Shown here one piece after another: positions 7,575-15,442 of a stretch of 64,000 nt of DNA. The stretch spans positions 124,001 to 188,000 of the forward strand of contig NZ_BMJA01000001.1 in assembly GCF_014642835.1 (NCBI RefSeq), given 5' to 3'. Under the pieces are notes generated by a model. It was not told the origin of the DNA, searched no databases, and saw nothing but the letters and a program-made list of their open reading frames with translations. The DNA comes from Dyella nitratireducens. GTDB taxonomy: Bacteria; Pseudomonadota; Gammaproteobacteria; Xanthomonadales; Rhodanobacteraceae. Numbering within the stretch: position 1 is the stretch's first letter; the number at the start of each line of letters is the position of its first letter. The position numbers were made by a program, and so were the translations under genes.

Positions 7575-9224
7575 ATGAAGGCCGCGGCCTTGTTTGTGAA
7601 AGCATTGGAAGCCGAAGGCGTAACCCGCATTTTCGGCGTGCCGGGCGAGGAAAACCTCGACCTGGTGGAGGCATTGCGAGAATCGCCGATCAAGCTGATC
7701 GTGACCCGTCACGAACAGGCGGCCGGATTTATGGCGGCGACGTGGGGCCGGTTGACCGGCGAGGCGGGCGTCGCGCTGTCCACCCTGGGGCCCGGCGCCA
7801 CCAATCTGGTGACGGCCGCCGCCTATGCCCAGCTTGGCGCCATGCCGATGATGATGATTACCGGGCAAAAGCCCATCCGCACCCACAAGCAGGGCTTGTT
7901 CCAGCTGGTGGACGTGGTGGACATGATGCAGCCGCTTACCAAGTACACGCGCCAGCTGGTGTCCGCGGCAACCATTCCTGCGCGCATTCGTGAAGCGTTC
8001 CGCCGTGCGGAGGAAGAGCGTCCCGGCGCGGTGCATCTGGAGCTGCCCGAAGATATCGCCCGCGATGAAGTGGACGAATACATCCTGCTGCCCACCGAGT
8101 ATGCACGCCGGCCTTCGCCCGACGATGCCGCGCTGGTGCAAGCCGCCGAAGCGATCACCAGTGCCAAGCATCCGATCCTGATGATCGGCGCCGGCGCCAA
8201 TCGCCAACGCACGGCCGTCGCCTTGCGTGCCTTTATCGACAAGCTTGGGATGCCCTTCTTCACGACGCAGATGGGCAAGGGCGTGGTCGATGAGGATCAT
8301 CCCTTATGGCTGGGCAATGCCGCGCTGTCGGATGGCGACTTCGTGCACCGCGCGATCGATGCGGCGGACGTGATCATCAATGTCGGCCATGACGTAGTGG
8401 AAAAACCGCCGTTCTTCATGCAGCGTGGACGGCGCACGGTGATTCACATCAATTTCTCGTCGGCTGAAGTGGACACGGTGTATTTCCCGCAGATCGAAGT
8501 GGTGGGCGATATTGCGCATACGGTGGAACGGTTGACCGATGCATTGAGCGCGCAGGAGCACTGGGATTTCCGCTACTTCAACAAGGTGCGCGAAGCGTTT
8601 CAGGTGCAGCTTGGCCAGTATGCCGATGACGCCCGTTTTCCGATGCACCCGGTACGCATCGTTGCAGACACGCGCCGCTATATGCCGGACGACGGCATCC
8701 TCTGCCTGGACAACGGCATGTACAAGCTGTGGTATGCGCGTTACTACAAGGCGCGTCAGCCCAATACCGTACTGCTCGACAATGCGCTCGCCACCATGGG
8801 TGCGGGCCTGCCGTCGGCCATGGCAGCCAAGATGGTATATCCGGAACGCAAGGTGCTGGCGATCTGCGGTGACGGCGGTTTCATGATGAATGCGCAGGAG
8901 CTGGAAACCGCGGTGCGTCTGAAGCAGGATTTGGTGATTCTGTTATTGCGCGATGATGCGTACGGCATGATCCGCTGGAAGCAGGCGGAGATGGGCTATA
9001 CGGATTTCGGCATGCAATTCAGCAATCCCGACTTCGTGCGTTTTGCCGAAGCGCATGGTGCGCACGGCCATCGCCCGCAAAGTGCGGATGAATTCCTCCC
9101 TACCCTGCAACGCGCTTTCGACGAAGGTGGCGTGCATCTGATCGACCTTGCTATCGACTATTCCGACAACCACCGTGTGCTCGACGAAGAAATCCGCAGC
9201 CTGAGCGCCGCGGTGAAGGAGTGA
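7575..9224 (+). CDS. Acetolactate synthase-type ThDP enzyme (catabolic AlsS-like)
   Basis: A 549-aa thiamine-diphosphate enzyme of the acetolactate synthase large-subunit family, which condenses two pyruvates to 2-acetolactate and CO2. The N-terminal Pyr domain has GVPGEENLDLVEAL and RHEQAAGFMA with the catalytic Glu near residue 47; the C-terminal PP domain has GDGGFMMNAQELETAV near 432 and RDDAYGMIRWKQ for ThDP/Mg binding. No regulatory small-subunit gene is nearby, which fits the catabolic type rather than IlvB/IlvI. AGGAGA sits 7 bases before the ATG. It is translationally coupled to an aldehyde dehydrogenase, an association suggesting that another 2-oxoacid or an aldehyde product could be the real substrate. 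Confidence 0.88.
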   Translation: MKAAALFVKALEAEGVTRIFGVPGEENLDLVEALRESPIKLIVTRHEQAAGFMAATWGRLTGEAGVALSTLGPGATNLVTAAAYAQLGAMPMMMITGQKPIRTHKQGLFQLVDVVDMMQPLTKYTRQLVSAATIPARIREAFRRAEEERPGAVHLELPEDIARDEVDEYILLPTEYARRPSPDDAALVQAAEAITSAKHPILMIGAGANRQRTAVALRAFIDKLGMPFFTTQMGKGVVDEDHPLWLGNAALSDGDFVHRAIDAADVIINVGHDVVEKPPFFMQRGRRTVIHINFSSAEVDTVYFPQIEVVGDIAHTVERLTDALSAQEHWDFRYFNKVREAFQVQLGQYADDARFPMHPVRIVADTRRYMPDDGILCLDNGMYKLWYARYYKARQPNTVLLDNALATMGAGLPSAMAAKMVYPERKVLAICGDGGFMMNAQELETAVRLKQDLVILLLRDDAYGMIRWKQAEMGYTDFGMQFSNPDFVRFAEAHGAHGHRPQSADEFLPTLQRAFDEGGVHLIDLAIDYSDNHRVLDEEIRSLSAAVKE

Positions 9225-9226
9225 TC

Positions 9227-10657
9227 ATGCTCGAGAAAACCTATCCCTATTACCTGGCGAACGAGGCGCGCACGTCCTCCGAGATGATGGATGTGTACGA
9301 CAAGTTTAGCGGTGAGATCGCCACCCGCGTAGCCGTGCCGGATGCGCAAGCCACGGAAGAAGCCATTCGCGCCGCCGTGCAGGCGGCCGGGCCGATGAAA
9401 CGCTTCAAGCCCTGGGCGCGGCAAGCAGTGCTGCAGCATTGCGTGAAGCGTTTCCAGGAGCGTTACGACGAACTCGCGATGGCGCTGTGCATCGAAGCCG
9501 GCAAGCCGATCAAGGATGCCGCCGGTGAAGTAACACGCCTGATCGAAACCTTCCGCATTGCTGCCGACGAAGCAGTGCGCGTGAATGGTGAAACCTTGAA
9601 CCTGGAGTTGGCAGCGCGCCTGGATGGCTACCATGGCTTTACGCGCCGCGTACCGTTGGGGCCGGTGTCGTTCATCACACCGTTCAACTTTCCGTTGAAC
9701 CTGGTGGCACACAAGGTGGCGCCGGCGATTGCTGCGGGTTGTCCGTTCGTGCTGAAGCCTTCGGAAAAAACGCCGATTGGTGCGTTGATCATCGGCCAGG
9801 TGCTGGCGGAGACCGATCTGCCCAAGGGCGCGTTTTCCGTGCTGACGCTCGATGGCAAGCACGCCACGCCGCTGGTGGAAGACGAGCGGCTGAAGCTGCT
9901 TTCCTTCACCGGCGGACAGATCGGCTGGGATCTGAAGGCGCGTGCTGGCCACAAGAAAGTGACCTTGGAACTGGGTGGCAATGCGTCTTGCATCGTGGAT
10001 GCCGACCAGCATGCGAACTTGGACAAAGTGATCGAGCGGTTGATCTTTGGTGCCTTTTATCAATCCGGCCAGAGCTGCATCAGCGTGCAGCGCATTTACG
10101 CGCACGCCTCGCTTTACGAGGAATTGAAGCAACGTTTGGTTGCCGCAGTGAAACAGCTCAAAGCCGGTGACCCGAAGGACAAGAGCGTATTTCTTGGACC
10201 CATGATCGATGAGGCGGCCGCGACACGCCTGGAAGGCTGGATCAACGAAGCGCAGCAGGCTGGCGGCAAGATCCTGTGCGGTGGCAAGCGCAAGGGCAAC
10301 ATGCTCGAAGCCACGGTGATGGAGCAGGTGCCGAAGGATGCGAAGGTCAATCGCATGGAAGTGTTCGGCCCGTTCGTGCTGCTGGTGCCGTTCGAAAACA
10401 TTGACGATGCGTTTGCGATGGTCAATGACTCGGATTACGGCTTGCAGGCCGGCATCTTCACCAACAGCCTTGCCCATGGGATGCGCGCGTGGGATGAGCT
10501 GGAGCAAGGCGGCGTGATCGTCAACGACGTGCCGAGCTTCCGCGTGGACAACATGCCGTATGGCGGTGTGAAGCTATCCGGCGTGGGGCGCGAAGGTGTG
10601 CGCTATGCGATCGAAGATATGTCGGAGATTCGGTTGATGGTGATGCGGGAGACATAA
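9227..10657 (+). CDS. NAD(P)-dependent aldehyde dehydrogenase
   Basis: Oxidises an aldehyde to the acid (or acyl product) with NAD(P). The ATG at 9227 is chosen over the GTG at 9221 because AAGGAG ends at 9220, leaving a 6-base spacer. The 476-aa protein has the family glutamate in TLELGGNAS near residue 248, the catalytic Cys in QSGQSCISVQR near 284, and the cofactor loop FITPFNFPLN near 148. It starts 2 bases after the stop of the ThDP enzyme, so both are one operon. The pair probably handles a decarboxylation-derived aldehyde. REP copy A2 follows directly. Confidence 0.88.
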   Translation: MLEKTYPYYLANEARTSSEMMDVYDKFSGEIATRVAVPDAQATEEAIRAAVQAAGPMKRFKPWARQAVLQHCVKRFQERYDELAMALCIEAGKPIKDAAGEVTRLIETFRIAADEAVRVNGETLNLELAARLDGYHGFTRRVPLGPVSFITPFNFPLNLVAHKVAPAIAAGCPFVLKPSEKTPIGALIIGQVLAETDLPKGAFSVLTLDGKHATPLVEDERLKLLSFTGGQIGWDLKARAGHKKVTLELGGNASCIVDADQHANLDKVIERLIFGAFYQSGQSCISVQRIYAHASLYEELKQRLVAAVKQLKAGDPKDKSVFLGPMIDEAAATRLEGWINEAQQAGGKILCGGKRKGNMLEATVMEQVPKDAKVNRMEVFGPFVLLVPFENIDDAFAMVNDSDYGLQAGIFTNSLAHGMRAWDELEQGGVIVNDVPSFRVDNMPYGGVKLSGVGREGVRYAIEDMSEIRLMVMRET

Positions 10658-10667
10658 TCCCGCGCCT

Positions 10668-10743
10668 CGTAGGTTGGGGTGCAAACCCCAACGTTGCCAT
10701 GTCTGCAGGTATGGGGATGTTGGGGTTTGCACCCCAACCTACG
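10668..10743. repeat. Inverted pair of GTAG-type REPs (copy A2)
   Basis: The left arm CGTAGGTTGGGGTGCAAAC and the mirror right arm GTTTGCACCCCAACCTACG enclose a short spacer. It sits between convergent genes (aldehyde dehydrogenase and AraC regulator). Bases 10739-10741 form the TAG stop of the AraC-type gene, taken from the GTAG head of the right arm. Confidence 0.88.
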
Positions 10744-11695
10744 CCGTAGCCTCAAGCTCCACGCAAGGCGCCGTTCCCATCGCCCGCAAGCGCATCACAT
10801 CGCGCAACGGCGGCGCGCCATGTTGCCGGCTGTATTCGCGGCTGAATTGCGAAGGGCTTTCGTAACCGACACGATGCGCCGCCGTGGCCACGTCGCAGCC
10901 TTCGGTCAGCAGCAGACGACGGGCCTCATGCAAACGCAGCACTTTCTGGTACTGCAATGGACTCATCGCGGTGATCTGGCGGAAATGGTGGTGCAGCGAC
11001 GACGGGCTCATGTTCACCATGCTGGCCAGTTCGGCGATGCGCAGCGGCTTGTTGTAGTGCACGCGTAGCCACTGGATAGCGCGGGCGATCTGCTGGCCCT
11101 GCCCGCCTGCCGAGGCGATCTGCGCCAGGCGCGTGCCTTGCTCGCCGGTGAGCAGCCGGTACAGCAGCTCGCGTTCGATCAGCGGCGCCAACAGCGCAAG
11201 ATCCTGAGGCGAGTCGAGCAGGCGCACCAGACGCAGCAGGGGATCGAGTACGTCCCCGCTGACCGGGCTCAAGGCGATGCCGCGGGCGGTGGCGGTGGAA
11301 GGCTTGGGTAGCTTCACTTCGGACAGCCATTCGCCAATGCGTACAGGGTCAAGGCGCAAGGTGATGCACAGGCACGGCTGCTGCGGCGAGGCGCGCACTA
11401 CCTGGGCAGTGACGGGCACATCGATGGAGTTGATCAGGTAGTAGCCATATTCCTGCTCCAGGCGTTCCTCACCCACCAGAATGTGTTTGTTGCCCTGGAG
11501 CAGCAGGCCCAGGCAGGGCTCGTACATGGCGCAGCTGCGGTCACTCGGGGAGTCGGCGCGGAAGAACGACAAGGCTGGCCAGGCTGTCTGGGTGACGCCC
11601 TCCGCCTGGGCGTATCGTTCAACGATGGCTGTCAATTCGTCGCGATCCTGCTCGAGGCGGGAAAATATCTCGATCGATCTAAGTTGTGTGTTCAT
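10739..11695 (-). CDS. AraC family transcriptional regulator (AraC_N type)
   Basis: A 318-aa regulator with an N-terminal AraC_N cupin-like sensor (about 20-185, including MYEPCLGLLLQGNKHILVG) and a C-terminal double helix-turn-helix (about 215-305: LRIAELASMVNMSPSSLHHH and VATAAHRVGYESPSQFSREY). It is divergent from the adjacent alcohol dehydrogenase with a shared 186-base promoter region. Regulators of this subtype usually sense small aldehydes or alcohols and activate the divergent oxidoreductase, so it likely controls the dehydrogenase at 11882 in response to an aldehyde. The TAG stop codon lies inside REP copy A2. Confidence 0.9.
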   Translation of the reverse strand: MNTQLRSIEIFSRLEQDRDELTAIVERYAQAEGVTQTAWPALSFFRADSPSDRSCAMYEPCLGLLLQGNKHILVGEERLEQEYGYYLINSIDVPVTAQVVRASPQQPCLCITLRLDPVRIGEWLSEVKLPKPSTATARGIALSPVSGDVLDPLLRLVRLLDSPQDLALLAPLIERELLYRLLTGEQGTRLAQIASAGGQGQQIARAIQWLRVHYNKPLRIAELASMVNMSPSSLHHHFRQITAMSPLQYQKVLRLHEARRLLLTEGCDVATAAHRVGYESPSQFSREYSRQHGAPPLRDVMRLRAMGTAPCVELEATA

Positions 11696-11881
11696 GCGGA
11701 TTGCTGCTTGCCTGGAACGCGTGAAGATTGCCTGTTACTGCAGACCAAAGCGAGCCTTACAGAGGCTATTTGCAGGATCAAGCAAGCATTTAGCAGGATT
11801 CGGCTACCGGGCTTTTGCTGCACTGCGCATACTTTGCGGCCTCGACGCCCCTCCCTTGGCTTTACCTCTCTGGAGAACCGC

Positions 11882-12940
11882 ATGGCCCTCAACATCCGCG
11901 GCTACGCCGCGCAATCCGCCACCACCCCGATGGCCCCCCATCAGTTCGAACGGCGCGATCCGCGCGCGGACGACGTGGTGATCGACATCCTGTATTGCGG
12001 CGTCTGCCATTCCGACCTTCATCAAGCCCGCAATGAATGGGGCAATTCGCTGTATCCGCTGGTGCCCGGTCACGAAATCGTCGGCCGGGTGGCGTCGGTG
12101 GGCGCCCAGGTGACCGGTTTCAAGCCGGGCGACCTGGTGGGCGTGGGCTGCATGGTGGATTCCTGCCAGCACTGCGCCGCCTGCGAACAGGGCCTGGAGC
12201 AGTACTGCAAGGAAATGCCCACCTTCACGTACAACAGCCGCGACCGCCGCGACGGGATGATGACCTACGGCGGCTACTCCGAGCGCATCGTGGTGAACGA
12301 CAAGTTCGTGCTGCGCATTCCCGACGGGGTGGACCCGAAAGCCGCTGCGCCGCTCCTGTGCGCCGGCATCACCACCTGGTCGCCGCTGCGCCACTGGAAG
12401 ATCGGCAAGGATCACAAGGTCGCCATCATCGGCCTGGGCGGCCTAGGCCATATGGGCTTGAAGTTTGCCAAGGCGCTGGGTGCGGACGTCACGCTGTTCA
12501 CGCGCTCGCCGGGCAAGGAAGCGGAAGCGCGCCGGCTGGGTGCCGACCACGTGGTGCTGTCCACCGATGAGAAACAGATGGCGGCCGTCGCCGGCCACTT
12601 CGATTTCATTCTCGACACGGTGCCGCACCAGCACGATCTCAACCCGTACCTCGCCACGCTGAAGATCGATGGCGTGCACGTGCTGGTGGGTCTGGTGGAA
12701 CCGGTCAACCCGCCGGTGCACGCCGGCAGCCTGATCTTCGGCCGCCACTCGCTGGCAGGCTCGCTCATCGGCGGCATTCCGGAAACGCAGGAGATGCTGG
12801 ATTTCTGCGCCAAGCACGGCATTGGTGCCGATGTGGAGATGATCGACATCCAGGACATCAACACGGCTTACGGTCGCATGCTCAATAGCGATGTGCGCTA
12901 TCGGTTCGTGATTGATATGGCGTCGTTGAAGAAGGCGTGA
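11882..12940 (+). CDS. Zinc-dependent alcohol dehydrogenase, CAD/YahK type
   Basis: NADP(H)-dependent aldehyde reductase/alcohol dehydrogenase of the cinnamyl-alcohol dehydrogenase group. The open frame extends 133 codons upstream, but MALNIRGYAAQS at 11882, preceded by GGAGA, is the family N-terminus and gives 352 aa. Catalytic zinc ligands are in YCGVCHSD (Cys near 39) and PGHEIVG; the four structural-zinc cysteines lie in the CMVDSCQHCAACEQGLEQYC stretch near 95-115; GLGGLGHMG near 184 binds the cofactor. Its partner is the divergent AraC regulator. Likely role: detoxification or reduction of aromatic or aliphatic aldehydes. Confidence 0.92.
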   Translation: MALNIRGYAAQSATTPMAPHQFERRDPRADDVVIDILYCGVCHSDLHQARNEWGNSLYPLVPGHEIVGRVASVGAQVTGFKPGDLVGVGCMVDSCQHCAACEQGLEQYCKEMPTFTYNSRDRRDGMMTYGGYSERIVVNDKFVLRIPDGVDPKAAAPLLCAGITTWSPLRHWKIGKDHKVAIIGLGGLGHMGLKFAKALGADVTLFTRSPGKEAEARRLGADHVVLSTDEKQMAAVAGHFDFILDTVPHQHDLNPYLATLKIDGVHVLVGLVEPVNPPVHAGSLIFGRHSLAGSLIGGIPETQEMLDFCAKHGIGADVEMIDIQDINTAYGRMLNSDVRYRFVIDMASLKKA

Positions 12941-12951
12941 TGGTGTTGCTC

Positions 12952-12977
12952 CTCCCCTGCATGCACATGCAGGGGAG
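12952..12977 (+). terminator. Strong hairpin downstream of alcohol dehydrogenase
   Basis: CTCCCCTGCATG and its exact complement CATGCAGGGGAG enclose a 2-base loop 11 bases after the stop codon. The T-tract is missing, so it may act as an RNA 3' stabiliser or a weak terminator. Confidence 0.55.
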
Positions 12978-12997
12978 GAATGGTTATGAGTGCCCAT

Positions 12998-13072
12998 CGT
13001 AGGTTGGGGTGCGAACCCCAACATCACCATCGGTGCAGAATCCCAACGTTGGGGTTTGCACCCCAACCTACG
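12998..13072. repeat. Inverted pair of GTAG-type REPs (copy A3)
   Basis: CGTAGGTTGGGGTGCGAACC on the left and its near mirror on the right, ending CCAACCTACG. It lies between convergent genes, with the right GTAG end 2 nt from the stop codon of the YdcF-family gene. Confidence 0.88.
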
Positions 13073-13074
13073 CA

Positions 13075-13836
13075 TCATGGTGCGCCGTATCTGCTCGGCG
13101 GCGCATTCCATCCCAATGCGTTGTAGATGTGATACGTCAGCACGCCGACGTATTCATGCAAAGCCATTTCGGTCAACGCCATGTTCCAGCCGTTGGGGAG
13201 CCATGTGGGCCGCGCATTCACGTAATCGGCGCGCACGAGCAAGGCATCCATGCCGAAGTGCTCAAAGAATGTCTGCGCGCGGCGCATATGCACGGCCGAC
13301 GTCACCAGCACTGTGTGCTGCGGTGCATAGGCCTTGATCATGGGCTGCACGAACTGCGCGTTCTGCCAGGTGTTCAAGCTGTGCGTTTCGAGCATCAGGT
13401 CGGCGCGATCCACGCCCATGCTGGTCAGGACATCACCATAAACCTTGGCCTCCGCCTCACCATAGCGGAGCGGATCGCCACCGCTGACGATCAGTTTGCA
13501 ATCGCTGCCGGTCTGCTTGCACGCGTGGTATAGCCGATAGCCCTCGATCAGCCGATTGCCCGCGAACATCATCGGCCCCACCTGCCCGGTAGCAGGAACG
13601 CGTGATGTGCCAATACCCAGCACCACGATGGCGTTGCGCGGTGCCCAGGTCACTGTCGGCCGGGTTGCATAAGGTGCTTGCAGGTGCGTGAGCAGCCAGT
13701 CGGGCAAGAGGCCGCAACCACTAGCGGCGAACAGCACGAAGGCCAATCCGTAGCACACCCATCCGCCGCGACCACGGCGAAAACGGACCAGCACGTAGCC
13801 CAGGACGCAAAGCAGGAACAACAACAGCAGCAGCAT
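13075..13836 (-). CDS. YdcF/SanA-family (DUF218) membrane protein, copy 1
   Basis: A 253-aa protein with two hydrophobic segments at the N-terminus (about 1-20 and 27-48) and a DUF218 domain (about 68-225) on the periplasmic side. NAIVVLG, IVSGGD, THSLNTWQNA and VLVTSAVHMRRA are the family's conserved strands. Related proteins ElyC and SanA affect envelope integrity and lipid-carrier handling. The ATG at 13836 has AAGGA 8 bases upstream, better than the ATG at 13845. It is a tandem paralog of the next gene, with most motifs identical, and directly abuts REP copy A3. Substrate unknown. Confidence 0.82.
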   Translation of the reverse strand: MLLLLLFLLCVLGYVLVRFRRGRGGWVCYGLAFVLFAASGCGLLPDWLLTHLQAPYATRPTVTWAPRNAIVVLGIGTSRVPATGQVGPMMFAGNRLIEGYRLYHACKQTGSDCKLIVSGGDPLRYGEAEAKVYGDVLTSMGVDRADLMLETHSLNTWQNAQFVQPMIKAYAPQHTVLVTSAVHMRRAQTFFEHFGMDALLVRADYVNARPTWLPNGWNMALTEMALHEYVGVLTYHIYNALGWNAPPSRYGAP

Positions 13837-13902
13837 GCAAGTCATCCTTGTCGATAAAAGTTAGCGCCATTCGGATCTGCACCCAAACGACGCGCCGAGT
13901 CG

Positions 13903-14667
13903 TCACAATGCTTGGTGTCTCCGCGGCAGCGCCGGCGGATTCCAACCCATCGCATTGTAGAGGTGATACACCAGCACGCCGGCGTATTCATGCAGCGCCG
14001 CGTCGGTCAGCATCAAGCTCTGGCTGTTGGGAAGCCAGGTGAACCGCGAACCCACATAATCGGCGCGCACCAGCAAGGCATCGATGCCGAAGTGCTCGAA
14101 GAATGTCTGCGCGCGGCGCATGTGCATCGCCGATGTCACCAGCACCACGCGCTGCGGTGCATAGGCATTGAGCATGGGCTGCACGAATTGTGCGTTCTGC
14201 CACGTGTTCATGCTGTGCGCTTCGCGCATGAGGTCATCGCGGTCCACGCCCATGTGCAGCAAGATATCCCCATAGACCGCGGCCTCGGTCTTGCCGACGT
14301 TGGATGGATCGCCGCCGCTTACGATCAGCTTGCAGTCGTTGCCGGTCTGCTTGCACTCGCGATACAACGTATAGCTCTCGACCAACCTGTTGCCTGCATA
14401 CACGGTAGGCGTCACTTCCCCGGTGGCGACGATCAGCGAGTCGCCGACGCCCAGCACCACGATGGCATTGCGCGGCGCCCAGGTTATGTTCGGCCGGGTC
14501 GCATAAGGCGCTTGCAAGTGAGTGATCAACCACACAGGCAAGGGTCCGCCGGCGCTGGCCACCAACAATACGAACGCCGCCCCGTAGAACATCCATCCGC
14601 CGCGACCGCGGCGAAAGCGGCTTACGACGTAACCCAGCGCGCAAAGCAGGAGCAACAGTAGCAACAT
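13903..14667 (-). CDS. YdcF/SanA-family (DUF218) membrane protein, copy 2
   Basis: A 254-aa paralog of the preceding gene, aligned end to end: MLLLLLLLCALGYVVSRFRR, ITWAPRNAIVVLG, GNDCKLIVSGGD and VLVTSAMHMRRAQTFFEHFG all have near-identical counterparts. The ATG at 14667 is chosen because it matches copy 1; the frame could open 25 codons earlier. The two copies are 66 bases apart in the same direction, which indicates tandem duplication followed by divergence, mostly in the variable surface of the domain. Probably an inner-membrane protein in envelope maintenance. Confidence 0.82.
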   Translation of the reverse strand: MLLLLLLLCALGYVVSRFRRGRGGWMFYGAAFVLLVASAGGPLPVWLITHLQAPYATRPNITWAPRNAIVVLGVGDSLIVATGEVTPTVYAGNRLVESYTLYRECKQTGNDCKLIVSGGDPSNVGKTEAAVYGDILLHMGVDRDDLMREAHSMNTWQNAQFVQPMLNAYAPQRVVLVTSAMHMRRAQTFFEHFGIDALLVRADYVGSRFTWLPNSQSLMLTDAALHEYAGVLVYHLYNAMGWNPPALPRRHQAL

Positions 14668-14782
14668 GCAGGCCTGATCCCAGTCGAAAAACACGGAGCC
14701 TAACGCAGATTGCCTGCATGAAGCCTCTTTCCTCAGGAGCAACGGCTTAAGTTAAGTGAGGTTCTCCCCTACCCTGTCCTAC

Positions 14783-15379
14783 ATGACACCGATGTTGCAT
14801 ACCCTCGCCACCCCGTTTCAGCACAGCGAAGAGATTCGCAAAAGCCGCTTTCTCGCCCAGGCGGCGCCGGCGGAAACTCCACAGCAGGCATTGGCCTATG
14901 TGCAGCGCGTGAGCGACGCTTCCGCCACGCACAATTGCTGGGCGTATCGCATCGGCCAGGATTACCGCTTCAATGACGATGGCGAACCGGGTGGTACGGC
15001 CGGGCGCCCCATCCTGCAGGCCATCGAGGGCCAGGGCATCGACCGCGCCGTCGTGGTGGTGACGCGCTGGTACGGCGGCATCAAGCTGGGCGCCGGCGGC
15101 CTGGTGCGCGCTTATGGCGGCACGGCTGCAGAATGCCTGCGGTTGGCCGAGCGTAAGCCCATCGTGGCGATGGCACGGCTGGGCCTGCACTGCGATTTTG
15201 CCGACCTGGCCTTGATGAAGGCGCGGCTGAAGGAGCTTGGGGTGGAGATCGAGCAGGAAAGCTTTCAGGCCGAAGGGGTGACGCTGCGGATGCGCCTTCC
15301 TGCTGCGCGGGTGGACGAGGCCAGGCTACGTATTGTCGATATCAGCCGTGGGCGGAGCGAAGCGTATGAGCTGGAATGA
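14783..15379 (+). CDS. YigZ/IMPACT family protein
   Basis: A 198-aa member of the UPF0029/IMPACT family. The N-terminal domain has IRKSRFLAQA near residue 20 and the hallmark VVVVTRWYGGIKLGAGGLVR near 90-110; a small ferredoxin-like C-terminal domain follows. Family members are thought to act on translation or stress regulation, and YigZ of E. coli has no firmly assigned reaction. The start MTPMLHTL at 14783 is chosen by family length; a GTG at 14756 is possible. The gene is divergent from the YdcF pair and 63 bases ahead of the ABC exporter. Confidence 0.88.
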   Translation: MTPMLHTLATPFQHSEEIRKSRFLAQAAPAETPQQALAYVQRVSDASATHNCWAYRIGQDYRFNDDGEPGGTAGRPILQAIEGQGIDRAVVVVTRWYGGIKLGAGGLVRAYGGTAAECLRLAERKPIVAMARLGLHCDFADLALMKARLKELGVEIEQESFQAEGVTLRMRLPAARVDEARLRIVDISRGRSEAYELE

Positions 15380-15442
15380 GTCCGCATTGAATCATCGCAG
15401 GCCATCCCTATCTGACTTTCCATATCCCTCACGACGAACCCC

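Noticed and set aside
9158-10507. Open minus-strand frame of 449 codons across the aldehyde dehydrogenase
   Set aside because: Shadow frame; the plus-strand gene has full catalytic motifs and a coupled start.
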